Assembly: GCA_036734025.1 (NCBI GenBank)
Contig: DAIMZI010000003.1
Coordinates: 62,001 to 126,000 of the forward strand
Direction of reading: 5' to 3'
Length of the DNA stretch: 64,000 bases
Source of the DNA: DAIMZI01 sp036734025
GTDB taxonomy: Bacteria; Pseudomonadota; Alphaproteobacteria; Rhizobiales; Rhodomicrobiaceae
Shown here piece after piece: positions 43,460 through 51,742 of the stretch. The position numbers and the translations under genes are program-made. The notes below the pieces were generated by a model. The model saw only the letters and a program-made list of their open reading frames with translations, searched no databases and was not told where the DNA came from. Numbering within the stretch: position 1 is the stretch's first letter; each line of letters starts with the position of its first letter.

Positions 43460-45685
43460 TCAGACGACGGCCCGGTCGGCCGATCCGACCACCTTAAGAC
43501 CGCGCACGCCGGCGAGAATATCGTTCAGGTGCTTCAAGTCATAGACTTCCACAGTGATCAGCATGTCCGTGAAATCCACATCCCGGTTACGCATCTCGAT
43601 CCTGTCGATATTGCCGCCGGACTCGCCGATCAGCGCCGCGATCTTGGCCAGTGAACCCGGCGCGTTGATTGCATTCACCGAAATCTGGACCGGGAAACGC
43701 TCCACCGAGCCTTCCTCGATATCCCACGTCACGTCGATCCAGCGGTCGAGCTGGTCTTCATATTCCGACAGTTTTGAGGAATGGATCGGATAGATGGTGA
43801 TGCCGTTGCCTTCTTCCATAATGCCGACGATACGGTCGCCGGGCACGGCGCCACCTTCGGCAAAGCGGATCGGCTCGCCTCCATGCACGCCGCGAATGGG
43901 TATCCCGTTGGCGATATCGCGCTGGGTCGCGGCGGAGGATCCGGTCAGCCGGAATTTCACATGGCGCATCCAGCCCAGGTTGAACCAGCCCTCATCCTCG
44001 CGACGCATGGCCTTGCGCTTCGGCGGTTCCTGCCATTCGATGCCCGGATGGACGGCGCGCAGCACATCGGTCGATTTCAGTTCGCCGCGTCCCACACAGG
44101 CCAGCACGTCATCGACGCTGGGTTGCGCGAGGCGGTGCAGCCCGCGCTCGACCTCGCCATCATCATAGGGTTTGCCGGCAACCTCAAAGGCGTTGCGTAG
44201 AATCTCGCGGCCGACGGAACGATACTGGTTGCGCACCGCTTCGCGCGTGGCGCGGCGGATGGCCGAGCGCGCCTTGCCCGTAAGCGCGAGGCGTTCCCAG
44301 GCCGCGGGCGGCGTCTGCGCATCCGAGCAGATGATCTCGACCTCATCGCCATTCTTGAGCGCGGTGACGAGCGGCATGTGCCGGCCATTGATCTTGGCGC
44401 CCACACAGCGATTGCCGATATCGGTGTGCACCGCATAGGCGAAGTCGATGGCGTTGGCATTGCGCGGCAAGGCGATCAGCCGCCCCTTGGGCGTGAAGCA
44501 AAAGACCTGATCCTGAAACAGCTCCAGTTTGGTGTGTTCGAGAAATTCCTCGGGATTGTCACCCTCCAGCAGGTTCGCCACCAGCTTGCGCAGCCACTGA
44601 TAAGGGGCGCTGTCTTCGTCGGGCGCGCGCCGGGACGCGCCGTTGAGCTGACCCAGCGCATCCTTGTAAAGCGCGTGTGCGGCGACGCCATATTCGGCTA
44701 CATAGTGCATCCAGCGGGTGCGGATCTGCACCTCGACGCGCTGATGGCGCGGCCCCACCACCGTTGTGTGGATCGACTGGTAGTCGTTCTGCTTGGGCGT
44801 CGAGATGTAGTCCTTGAACCGGCCGGGCACGACGGGCCAGCTTGTGTGAATCGAACCGAGCGCGCGGTAGCAATCAGCGGTATCATCGACAATGGCACGA
44901 AAGCCGTAAATGTCTGACAGTTGTTCAAGCGAGATCTGCTTGTTCTCCATCTTGCGCCAGATGGAATAAAGCTTCTTCTCGCGCCCCGTGATCTCGGCCT
45001 TTACGCCATGTCTGGCGAGCCGGTCATTCATTTCGGCAAGAATTTCCTCAACCAGTCCCGCATTGCGTTTGCGCAACAGCGCCATTCGCGATCCAACCGT
45101 TTCATGTGCCTCGGGATCAAGCCAGCGAAAGGCCAGATCGGACAACTCGTCCTTCATCTCCTGCATGCCCATGCGCCCGGCCAGCGGGGCGTAGATTTCC
45201 ATGGTCTCGGCAGCGATGGCGCGGCGCTTGGCGGGCTTGACGTGTTCCAGAGTGCGCATGTTGTGCAGTCGGTCCGCCAGCTTCACCAGCAGCACGCGGA
45301 TGTCACTGGAGATCGCGACAAGCAGCTTGCGGAAATTCTCGGCCTGCTCGACACGCTTGCTGGCCAGATCGAGCCGGCGGATCTTGGTCAGGCCATCGAC
45401 CAGGCTGCCGATTTCCGCGCCAAAAAGCGTGTCGATTTCCTGCTTGGTGGCTGTGGTATCTTCGATCGTGTCGTGAAGCAGCGCCGCGGCGATCGTCGCG
45501 TCGTCAAGCTTTAGATTGGCGAGAATGGCTGCAACCTGAAGCGGATGGGAAAAATACGGCTCGCCCGACGCGCGTCTCTGGCTGCCATGGGCCTGCATGG
45601 CATAGACATAGGCGCGGTTGAGCATGACCTCGTCCGCGGTCTTGTCATATTGCATCACGCGCTCAACGAGCTCGTATTGACGCAT
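43460..45685 (-). CDS. rsh: Bifunctional (p)ppGpp synthetase/hydrolase (RelA/SpoT homologue)
   Basis: A 741-residue long RSH protein that makes and degrades the alarmone (p)ppGpp. The N-terminal HD hydrolase is intact (ALLHDTIEDTTATKQE; RLHNMRTLEHVKPAKRRAIA). The synthetase domain follows (LSDIYGFRAIVDDTADCYRA; KDYISTPKQNDYQSIHTTVV), then TGS (VFCFTPKGRLIALPRNANAI), and a C-terminal ACT domain (SLAKIAALIGESGGNIDRIE). Both catalytic domains look active, so it is probably the only long RSH of the cell, as usual in alphaproteobacteria. It lies 132 bases after rpoZ. Confidence 0.95.
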   Translation of the reverse strand: MRQYELVERVMQYDKTADEVMLNRAYVYAMQAHGSQRRASGEPYFSHPLQVAAILANLKLDDATIAAALLHDTIEDTTATKQEIDTLFGAEIGSLVDGLTKIRRLDLASKRVEQAENFRKLLVAISSDIRVLLVKLADRLHNMRTLEHVKPAKRRAIAAETMEIYAPLAGRMGMQEMKDELSDLAFRWLDPEAHETVGSRMALLRKRNAGLVEEILAEMNDRLARHGVKAEITGREKKLYSIWRKMENKQISLEQLSDIYGFRAIVDDTADCYRALGSIHTSWPVVPGRFKDYISTPKQNDYQSIHTTVVGPRHQRVEVQIRTRWMHYVAEYGVAAHALYKDALGQLNGASRRAPDEDSAPYQWLRKLVANLLEGDNPEEFLEHTKLELFQDQVFCFTPKGRLIALPRNANAIDFAYAVHTDIGNRCVGAKINGRHMPLVTALKNGDEVEIICSDAQTPPAAWERLALTGKARSAIRRATREAVRNQYRSVGREILRNAFEVAGKPYDDGEVERGLHRLAQPSVDDVLACVGRGELKSTDVLRAVHPGIEWQEPPKRKAMRREDEGWFNLGWMRHVKFRLTGSSAATQRDIANGIPIRGVHGGEPIRFAEGGAVPGDRIVGIMEEGNGITIYPIHSSKLSEYEDQLDRWIDVTWDIEEGSVERFPVQISVNAINAPGSLAKIAALIGESGGNIDRIEMRNRDVDFTDMLITVEVYDLKHLNDILAGVRGLKVVGSADRAVV

Positions 45686-45817
45686 TCGACCGTCTCTTTT
45701 CTAGCGCCCCGGCAACGCGGACGCAAAGGCCGACTTCATCCAAGCCACCCGCGCTGGCGGCCCGGCGCGGCTAATCTGCCGCTCGCGCAACCGCGCATGC
45801 TGATGGCCGAACCGGTT

Positions 45818-46225
45818 CTAGCGGGTGCGATTGCCTGCATGGGTGGCGTCGGGCGCTGCTCCCTCCAGTCCGCGAAGCAACTCTTCTTCCGTCATGGTGT
45901 CGATGACATTGTCCTGAGACGGATCATCCTTGCCCAGACGCGGCCGGCTTTCGCGCGTTGTCAGCGACGGGGCAGCTTCAGGTTCGGGCTCGTCCACCTC
46001 GACGAAACGCTGCATCGAATGGATGAGGTCTTCCTTGAGATCTTCTGCCGACAGGGTGGAATCGGCAATCTCGCGCAGGGCAACGACAGGGTTCTTGTCA
46101 TTGTCGCGGTCCACCGTGATCGGCGCGCCGGCGGCTATGGCGCGGGCGCGGTGGGCGGACAGCAGGATCAATTCGAAACGATTCGGGACTTTATCGACGC
46201 AGTCTTCAACGGTGACGCGAGCCAT
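45818..46225 (-). CDS. rpoZ: DNA-directed RNA polymerase omega subunit
   Basis: The omega subunit helps assemble RNA polymerase. The 135-residue protein starts MARVTVEDCVDKVPNRFELI and continues LLSAHRARAIAAGAPITVDR, all typical; the acidic C-terminal extension is common in alphaproteobacteria. It is directly upstream of rsh, the conserved rpoZ-rsh order, and omega also forms part of the ppGpp site of the polymerase. Confidence 0.95.
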   Translation of the reverse strand: MARVTVEDCVDKVPNRFELILLSAHRARAIAAGAPITVDRDNDKNPVVALREIADSTLSAEDLKEDLIHSMQRFVEVDEPEPEAAPSLTTRESRPRLGKDDPSQDNVIDTMTEEELLRGLEGAAPDATHAGNRTR

Positions 46226-46316
46226 GAATTACGCTTTCTAGATGTTGGATATTGCCGGTAGAGTAAAGGCAAAGACGCATTTTTACAAGCCCGGCCCATG
46301 CCCTCGTGCACGCTGG

Positions 46317-46880
46317 CTAATTGCGCGGGCTTGCGTGCAACGCGGCATCACCATCACGGCGCGGTAGCTTGCGCAGAATTTGCCCTTGCAGCCCCCGCGC
46401 GCTCGGCAGCCGGGCCAGTTGCTGCGCGGATTGCCCGGTTATCGGGTGGTGCCAGGTCGGCAGGATTTCCGCAAGCGGCACGATCACGAAGGCGCGGCGG
46501 GTTATCCCCGGATGCGGCAACACCAGGCTGTTATCCCCAAGATAGCCCGCAGACGCGTTCATCACGCGGCCATGATAATCCAGCATGTCGATATCGAGCG
46601 AACGCGGCCCCCAGCGTGTCCCGGCCCGCCGGCCCGCAGCCTTTTCGACAGATTTCAGGACCTTGAGCAAAGCCAGTGGCGGCAGGGCACAGGAGACAGC
46701 AGCGACTGCATTCACGAAAATCGGCTGATTAACAAAGCCGTAAGGTGTGCTTTCGTAGAAATTGGAGTAGGCTATTATACGAATACCCTTTTGGCTCAGC
46801 ACAGTAAGAGCCGCAACAAGCGTTTGTTCGGGCGTGCCCCAGAGGCTCGCCATATTCGTGCCTAATGAAAGCACAATCAT
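46317..46880 (-). CDS. folK: 2-amino-4-hydroxy-6-hydroxymethyldihydropteridine pyrophosphokinase
   Basis: FolK transfers pyrophosphate from ATP to the pterin precursor of folate. The 187-residue protein has the N-terminal beta strand MIVLSLGTNMASLWG, YESTPYGFVNQPIFVNAVAA, and the signature RWGPRSLDIDMLDYHG with metal-binding Asp residues, then LPHPGITRRAFVIVPLAEI. The first loop is a little different from the usual GSN-G motif. It lies 91 bases upstream of rpoZ on the same strand and is divergent from the NYN gene. Confidence 0.92.
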   Translation of the reverse strand: MIVLSLGTNMASLWGTPEQTLVAALTVLSQKGIRIIAYSNFYESTPYGFVNQPIFVNAVAAVSCALPPLALLKVLKSVEKAAGRRAGTRWGPRSLDIDMLDYHGRVMNASAGYLGDNSLVLPHPGITRRAFVIVPLAEILPTWHHPITGQSAQQLARLPSARGLQGQILRKLPRRDGDAALHASPRN

Positions 46881-47015
46881 ATTTTGACTGCCCTTCGAAA
46901 TTCGATAGCAGTCTGGCTTACATGCAAAATATTATGTGCACTAGGCTGTTGCGGACAGCAGTATCGCAATTGATATTTCGAGCTTTGAAGGGTCTGTCTT
47001 TCAAGAGGCGAGACC

Positions 47016-47630
47016 ATGAATTTTTATCCAACCGAGCGTGTTGCCCTGTTTGTGGACGGGGCTAATCTCTATGCAACTGCAAGAGCACTTAATTTCGACA
47101 TAGATTATCGAAGGCTCCTGGCGCTTTTCAGCTCCAAATGCCATCTGGTTCGAGCATTATACTATACGGCGTTGTCGGAAGATCAGGAATATTCCTCGAT
47201 CCGCCCGTTGATCGATTGGCTGGATTATAACGGCTATACCATGGTCACGAAGCCGACAAAGGAATTCACCGATGCCAGCGGCCGGCGCAAGATCAAGGGC
47301 AACATGGACATCGAACTGACCGTGGATGCCATGGAGCTGTCCGCCCATCTAGATCACATCGTGCTGTTCTCTGGCGATGGCGATTTCCGCAGTCTCGTCG
47401 AGGCGCTTCAGCACAAGGGTCTGCGTGTCACCGTCGTCTCGACGCTGGCCACCCAGCCGCCGATGATCGCCGATGAGCTGCGCCGCCAGGCGGATCAGTT
47501 CTATGACCTGCGCGATCTGGAAAATGAGGTGTGCCGAGTCAGCAATGGCGCGGGCGCCATCCATCACTCAGCCCAGGCCAAAATGCTGGACGAAGATTAT
47601 GACGATGATGTCGGCGCGGCCAAGCTCTGA
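47016..47630 (+). CDS. NYN domain protein (LabA/DUF88 family, PIN-like nuclease fold)
   Basis: A 204-residue protein with a NYN domain. The acidic residues expected at the metal site are present: RVALFVDGANLY, KGNMDIELTVDAMEL and LFSGDGDFRSLVEAL. The family is predicted to process RNA. Known bacterial relatives include LabA of cyanobacteria, and rhizobial homologues occur near smpB, rpoZ and rsh, which fits this place. An AAGAGGCGAG Shine-Dalgarno precedes the ATG. The leader of about 130 bases between folK and this gene is AT rich and probably contains promoters in both directions. Confidence 0.87.
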   Translation: MNFYPTERVALFVDGANLYATARALNFDIDYRRLLALFSSKCHLVRALYYTALSEDQEYSSIRPLIDWLDYNGYTMVTKPTKEFTDASGRRKIKGNMDIELTVDAMELSAHLDHIVLFSGDGDFRSLVEALQHKGLRVTVVSTLATQPPMIADELRRQADQFYDLRDLENEVCRVSNGAGAIHHSAQAKMLDEDYDDDVGAAKL

Positions 47631-47644
47631 AGGCGCGCGCGCCG

Positions 47645-48322
47645 ATGGCATCACAAGCGCCGGCCCCTGCTGCGGATTGTGATCTTTGTCCGCGTCTTGC
47701 GGGCATGCGGGCAGAGAACCGGGCGGATCATCCCGGCTGGTTCAATGCGCCGGTGCCGTCCTTCGGCCCGATGGATGCGCCCTTGCTCATCATCGGGCTG
47801 GCGCCGGGGCTGAAAGGTGCAAACCGGACGGGGCGGCCGTTCACCGGTGATTATGCCGGAGAGCTGCTTTATCAGACCCTGCTGGACATGGGCCTTGCCG
47901 AAGGCGGATATGCGGCGGATCCCGCCGATGGGCTGCGTCTGCGGGGCTGTCGCATCACCAACGCCGTGCGCTGCGTGCCGCCACAGAACAAGCCGACCGG
48001 AGCCGAAGTGCGGGCCTGCCGTAATTTCCTCAGCGCCGAAATGGCGGCCATGCCGAAGCTGCGGATCATGGTCACGCTGGGGCGCGTCGCGCACGAAACG
48101 ACGCTTGCCGCATTGGGACAAAGACGCATGAGCTTTCCTTTCGCACATGGCGCAAGGCACCGGCTTGGCAATGGCGTGACCCTGCTCAACAGCTATCATT
48201 GCTCTCGATACAACACCAATACCGGGCGACTTAGCGAGGCAATGTTTCGAACTGTATTCGAAATGGCCAAAGATTGTATGCAAACCGAGCTTGCCGAGCG
48301 TAATTCGCAAATATTGAGGTAA
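47645..48322 (+). CDS. Uracil-DNA glycosylase family protein (family 5, UdgB-like)
   Basis: A 225-residue DNA-repair glycosylase with an iron-sulfur cluster. Cluster cysteines are likely CDLCPRL near the N-terminus plus the Cys in NAVRCVPPQNKPT and in ACRNFL. Motif A is GLAPGLKGANRTGRPFTGDY and the C-terminal motif is NSYHCSRYNTNTGRL, both typical of type V UDG, which can act on uracil and on deaminated purines. It starts 14 bases after the NYN gene, so they are probably co-transcribed. Confidence 0.9.
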   Translation: MASQAPAPAADCDLCPRLAGMRAENRADHPGWFNAPVPSFGPMDAPLLIIGLAPGLKGANRTGRPFTGDYAGELLYQTLLDMGLAEGGYAADPADGLRLRGCRITNAVRCVPPQNKPTGAEVRACRNFLSAEMAAMPKLRIMVTLGRVAHETTLAALGQRRMSFPFAHGARHRLGNGVTLLNSYHCSRYNTNTGRLSEAMFRTVFEMAKDCMQTELAERNSQILR

Positions 48323-48334
48323 ATTTCGGGTCAG

Positions 48335-48362
48335 ACAACATCATGTTGTTGTGCAATTTTTT
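48335..48362 (+). terminator. Possible weak terminator after the UDG gene
   Basis: ACAACA-TCA-TGTTGT can pair and is followed, after a few bases, by ATTTTTT. The stem is short and AT rich and stands 13 bases after the glycosylase stop. Confidence 0.35.
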
Positions 48363-48447
48363 GCTTGAATCCTCGGCTTCGAATTCTAAGATTGTTGATT
48401 GGGGGGTGTGTAAACAATTCAAAATAACAATTGAGGATTGTGTTTGC

Positions 48448-48840
48448 ATGCTTGGTATCTGCGTACAGAAAGTCTCTTACTTCATTGAAAAATCTCGCGA
48501 TCTGCATACTTCGCCCGAAAGCTGGGAGGAGGTGGCGACACCGGGTCTGAATGATTTCGGTGCTGACAGTCTTTATGAAGATCAGGCTGGCGAGATTGCG
48601 CGCCGTGATCTGGCCGCGTTCATCGCTGCATTGTCGCCGCGCGAGCAGGCTGAACTGATGGCGCTGATGAGCATAGGGCGGGGCACGCATACACCGGGCG
48701 ACCTCGCCGTCGCGATCAGAGCCGCCGCTACAGCAGGCGCGCCTAGCCCTTGCGAGGCTCTGCTGGCGACGCCGCTGGCGGCGGATTTCATCGAGATGGG
48801 CCTGGAGCGGCTTGGCCTGTCGCTAGAGCATATGCAATGA
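48448..48840 (+). CDS. DUF3775 domain-containing protein
   Basis: A 130-residue protein matching, as far as I recall, the DUF3775 family of alphaproteobacteria. The start at MLGICVQKVSYFIEKSRDLH fits homologues and has GAGG 11 bases upstream; a longer reading would place a Cys-rich, non-family stretch before it. The core contains IARRDLAAFIAALSPREQAE, LMALMSIGRGTHTPGDLAVA and ADFIEMGLERLGLSLEH. It looks cytoplasmic and helical. No function is known. Confidence 0.75.
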   Translation: MLGICVQKVSYFIEKSRDLHTSPESWEEVATPGLNDFGADSLYEDQAGEIARRDLAAFIAALSPREQAELMALMSIGRGTHTPGDLAVAIRAAATAGAPSPCEALLATPLAADFIEMGLERLGLSLEHMQ

Positions 48841-49037
48841 AGCTCGATATGCCGATTGGTCATGAGGCCGGTTTTTTATGGACATGGCCCGCGCAAGTCA
48901 CGTAAAACCGCGCTCGGCAAGCCATTCTTGTCGCCGGCGTGAACGTCCGGCGGCGACAGATGGCCCCGATGTGCGAACCCGGCGAGGCATCACAGGCCCG
49001 GCCGCACGGCCCGCCGGATACGCGCTTGTCTAAAGGC

Positions 49038-49113
49038 GCCCAGGTAGCTCAGTTGGTAGAGCAGCGGATTGAAAATCCGCGTGTCGGTGGTTCGATTCCG
49101 CCCCTGGGCACCA
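49038..49113 (+). tRNA. tRNA-Phe (GAA)
   Basis: A 76-base cloverleaf including encoded CCA. Acceptor GCCCAGG (49038-49044) pairs with CCTGGGC (49103-49109), discriminator A, CCA at 49111-49113. D arm GCTC/GAGC; anticodon stem GCGGA/TCCGC with loop TTGAAAA, anticodon GAA at 49071-49073; variable loop GTGTC; T arm GGTGG-TTCGATT-CCGCC with one wobble. Confidence 0.97.
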
Positions 49114-49271
49114 TGACCTGCCTCCTGTTGGCGCACAAAAGCTCGGCTGACGCATCCGGCTCACCAGCGCCCTCTCCATCGCCGCGCCAGTCCGGCGCAT
49201 CAATTCCCCAGACCTGTTGCATCAATATTTTTGCATGAGGCGCACAAAGCTTGTCGGCGCTATAAGATCTG

Positions 49272-51596
49272 ATGCCGCAGGACAGGGCCCAGGCCGTGAA
49301 CGAGTTCGACGCCAGACAATGGATGAGCCGCGCGCTTGTTGGCATCGCCTTTGGCGGGCTGGGGCTCGGGCTTTTCGCCTGGCTCAACGAAATGCCGCAA
49401 CTTGCGCGCTGGATGTGGATCGTCGGCACGGTGCCGGTCGTCGTCTGGCTGGGCATATCCATGACGCGGGCTCTGCTGGCCGGCCGCATGGGTGTGGACG
49501 CGGTTGCTTTCGTCTCGATGTCGGCCGCGCTGCTGCTGGGGGAAAATCTCGCGGCGGTGGTGGTGGCGGTCATGTATGCCGGCGGCAATCTGCTGGAAGA
49601 CTTCGCCGTCTCCCGGGCCAGACGCGATCTGAATGCGCTCATCGACCGCGCCCCGCGGCTGGCTCATCGGGTGAGCGGCGCAAACGTCGTGGATATACAA
49701 GTCGATGAGGTAGCTGTCGGCGACATCCTCCTTGTGCGCGCAGGCGAGGTCATCCCGGTGGATGGCAATGTCCATGCTGCGGGCGCGATGATCGACGAGG
49801 CGGCGCTGACGGGCGAGGCGATCCCGGTGGCGCGGATGGCGGGCGACAAGGTCCGCAGCGGCACGGTGAACGTCGGCGAAGCCTTCGAGTTGCACGCCAC
49901 CGCGCCGGCATCCGAAAGCACCTATGCGGCAATCGTGCGCATGGTAACGGCTGCGCAGGCCGCGAAGGCGCCGTTCATCCGTATCGCCGACCGGTACGCT
50001 CTTATCCTTTTGCCGGTAACGCTCATCGTTGCCGGCGGCGCCTGGCTGCTCACCGGCGATCCGGTGCGCGGCCTTGCCGTCCTCGTTGCCTCCACGCCGT
50101 GTCCGCTGATCCTGGCTGCGCCGGTTGCATTCATTGGCGGGGTATCGCGCGCGGCACGCCTCGGCATTCTGATAAAGGGCGGCGGCCCGCTGGAAGCGCT
50201 GGCGCGCATCCATACCGTCATGTTCGACAAGACCGGCACGCTGACCATCGGCGGCGCGCGGCTGGTGGCGGTCGAGACAGCTCCTGGCGAGGATGCCGAG
50301 ACCGTGCTGCGGCTGGCCGCCTGCCTGGAACAGGCCTCGCACCATGTCGTCGCCGCGGCCATCGTATCTGCTGCGCGCAGCCGCGGGCTGGAACTGGAGG
50401 CGGCTGAACAGGTGCGCGAGGTCATCGGGGCTGGCCTGGAAGGCAGGGTCGAAGGCAAATTTGTGAGGGCAGGTGCCTTCCACCTCGTATTCGGCCATGC
50501 GCGTCCGCCGGACTGGGCGACGCGCGCGCTGCGCCGGGCTTCGTGGCGTTCGGCGCTCAGCGTGTTCGTCTCGGTCGATGGCCGTGTGCTCGGGGCGATA
50601 TTGCTGGCCGATGAACTGCGCTCGGAAACGCCACGGGCCATCAAGACCCTTCGTGCAGCAGGCGTTTCGCGCATCGTCATGGTAACCGGCGACCGTGCGG
50701 AGGCCGCAGAGCCGATTGCCGCTGCGCTCGATCTCGATGGCGTGCTTGCCGAGCGCGAGCCCGGCGAAAAGGTCCATGCCGTGGCGAGCGAGCAGAAATC
50801 CCACCCCACCGCGATGGTCGGCGACGGGATAAACGACGCGCCGGCGCTGGCTGCGGCCGATGTCGGCATTGCCATGGGCGCGCGCGGCGCAAGCGCGTCA
50901 TCTGAAGCGGCCGATGTGGTGATCCTGGAGGACCGGCTCGACCGTGTCGCCGACGCCATTGTCATCGCCAAGCGGTCGCGGGGCATCGCGGTGCAAAGCA
51001 TCATTGTCGGCATGGCGCTTTCCGGCGCGGCAATGCTTGCGGCAGCTTTCGGCTGGCTGAGCCCTGTCGCGGCGGCCTTGACGCAGGAAGCCATTGATGT
51101 CGCGGTTATCCTCAATGCGTTGCGCGCGCTCGGCCCGGGCTGGGGCGTTGCCAGGCGCAAGACCATGAAGCCGGCTGTGGTGCAAGCGCTGCGCGAGGAT
51201 CATCTGGCTCTCAACGCCAGTCTCGACAGGCTCCGCGAGATCGCCGACGCGCTGGATGAGGTGAGTGATGAGGAGGCTGTCAGCCTCATCATCGAGGCCC
51301 GAGATCTGGTCCAGGAGCGCGTTGTGGCGCATGAGCGCCGAGACGAGGCGAAGGTTTATCCCAGCCTGTCGAAATATCTGGGTGACGGGCCGGGGCTTTC
51401 GGCAATGAGCCGCGCGCACCGGGAAATTCTGCACCTGGCGCGCTTGCTGTCGAATCTCGCAAATGGTCTGGACGTTGCTGAAGCCGACCGTTATGTGGTC
51501 CGCGATGCGCAGCGCACCATCGAAGCGATCGACTCACTCGTACGTATTCACAATGCCCAGGAAGAAGACATTTATGAGTTCGCCTCGATGCAATAG
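49272..51596 (+). CDS. nia: P1B-5 metal-transporting ATPase with C-terminal hemerythrin domain (Nia-like)
   Basis: A 774-residue heavy-metal ATPase that should export a transition metal across the inner membrane. Helix six carries STPCPL (275-279), the TPC signature of P1B-5 pumps rather than CPC or SPC. Catalytic motifs are DEAALTGEAIPV (A domain), MFDKTGTLT with phosphorylated Asp319, and MVGDGINDAPAL. There is no N-terminal metal-binding domain. From about 640 a hemerythrin-like domain follows (REDHLALNASLDRL, VVAHERRDEAKVYP, RAHREILHLARLL, IHNAQEEDIYEF), giving the His/Glu set for a di-iron site. This matches Nia of Sinorhizobium meliloti, a Ni/Fe pump with the same fusion. No adjacent metalloregulator is seen. 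Confidence 0.88.
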   Translation: MPQDRAQAVNEFDARQWMSRALVGIAFGGLGLGLFAWLNEMPQLARWMWIVGTVPVVVWLGISMTRALLAGRMGVDAVAFVSMSAALLLGENLAAVVVAVMYAGGNLLEDFAVSRARRDLNALIDRAPRLAHRVSGANVVDIQVDEVAVGDILLVRAGEVIPVDGNVHAAGAMIDEAALTGEAIPVARMAGDKVRSGTVNVGEAFELHATAPASESTYAAIVRMVTAAQAAKAPFIRIADRYALILLPVTLIVAGGAWLLTGDPVRGLAVLVASTPCPLILAAPVAFIGGVSRAARLGILIKGGGPLEALARIHTVMFDKTGTLTIGGARLVAVETAPGEDAETVLRLAACLEQASHHVVAAAIVSAARSRGLELEAAEQVREVIGAGLEGRVEGKFVRAGAFHLVFGHARPPDWATRALRRASWRSALSVFVSVDGRVLGAILLADELRSETPRAIKTLRAAGVSRIVMVTGDRAEAAEPIAAALDLDGVLAEREPGEKVHAVASEQKSHPTAMVGDGINDAPALAAADVGIAMGARGASASSEAADVVILEDRLDRVADAIVIAKRSRGIAVQSIIVGMALSGAAMLAAAFGWLSPVAAALTQEAIDVAVILNALRALGPGWGVARRKTMKPAVVQALREDHLALNASLDRLREIADALDEVSDEEAVSLIIEARDLVQERVVAHERRDEAKVYPSLSKYLGDGPGLSAMSRAHREILHLARLLSNLANGLDVAEADRYVVRDAQRTIEAIDSLVRIHNAQEEDIYEFASMQ

Positions 51597-51629
51597 GGCT
51601 CGCGTCTGACACGAAGTCGTGCGCCGCGC

Positions 51630-51742
51630 TCAGCGTCTGCAGCACTTTCAGCAAAAGTGGACACCGGTTTTCCGTTCGAAAGCGCGACAAGGGAAAAAGA
51701 TTTGGAGCGCGTTCCCTGAGCTAGATTTTTTTATGAACGCGC
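51630..51742. repeat. Likely interspersed Rhizobiales-type intergenic repeat
   Basis: The stretch includes GCACTTTCAGCAAAAGTGGA and CACCGGTTTTCCGTTCG, a pattern I remember as one of many short repeats scattered between genes in Rhizobiales. GCGCGTTC (51707-51714) and GAACGCGC (51735-51742) are perfect inverted arms around the qor stop codon, so the element reaches into the 3' end of qor. Confidence 0.55.

Noticed and set aside
46865..47065. A 66-codon frame between folK and the NYN gene
   Set aside because: It overlaps the NYN start in another frame, is AT-rich leader sequence and shows no protein features.
49038..49271. A tRNA-associated integration site with a mobile element
   Set aside because: No integrase, no repeat of the tRNA 3' end and no foreign-looking genes occur downstream; the next gene is a metal ATPase typical of Rhizobiales.
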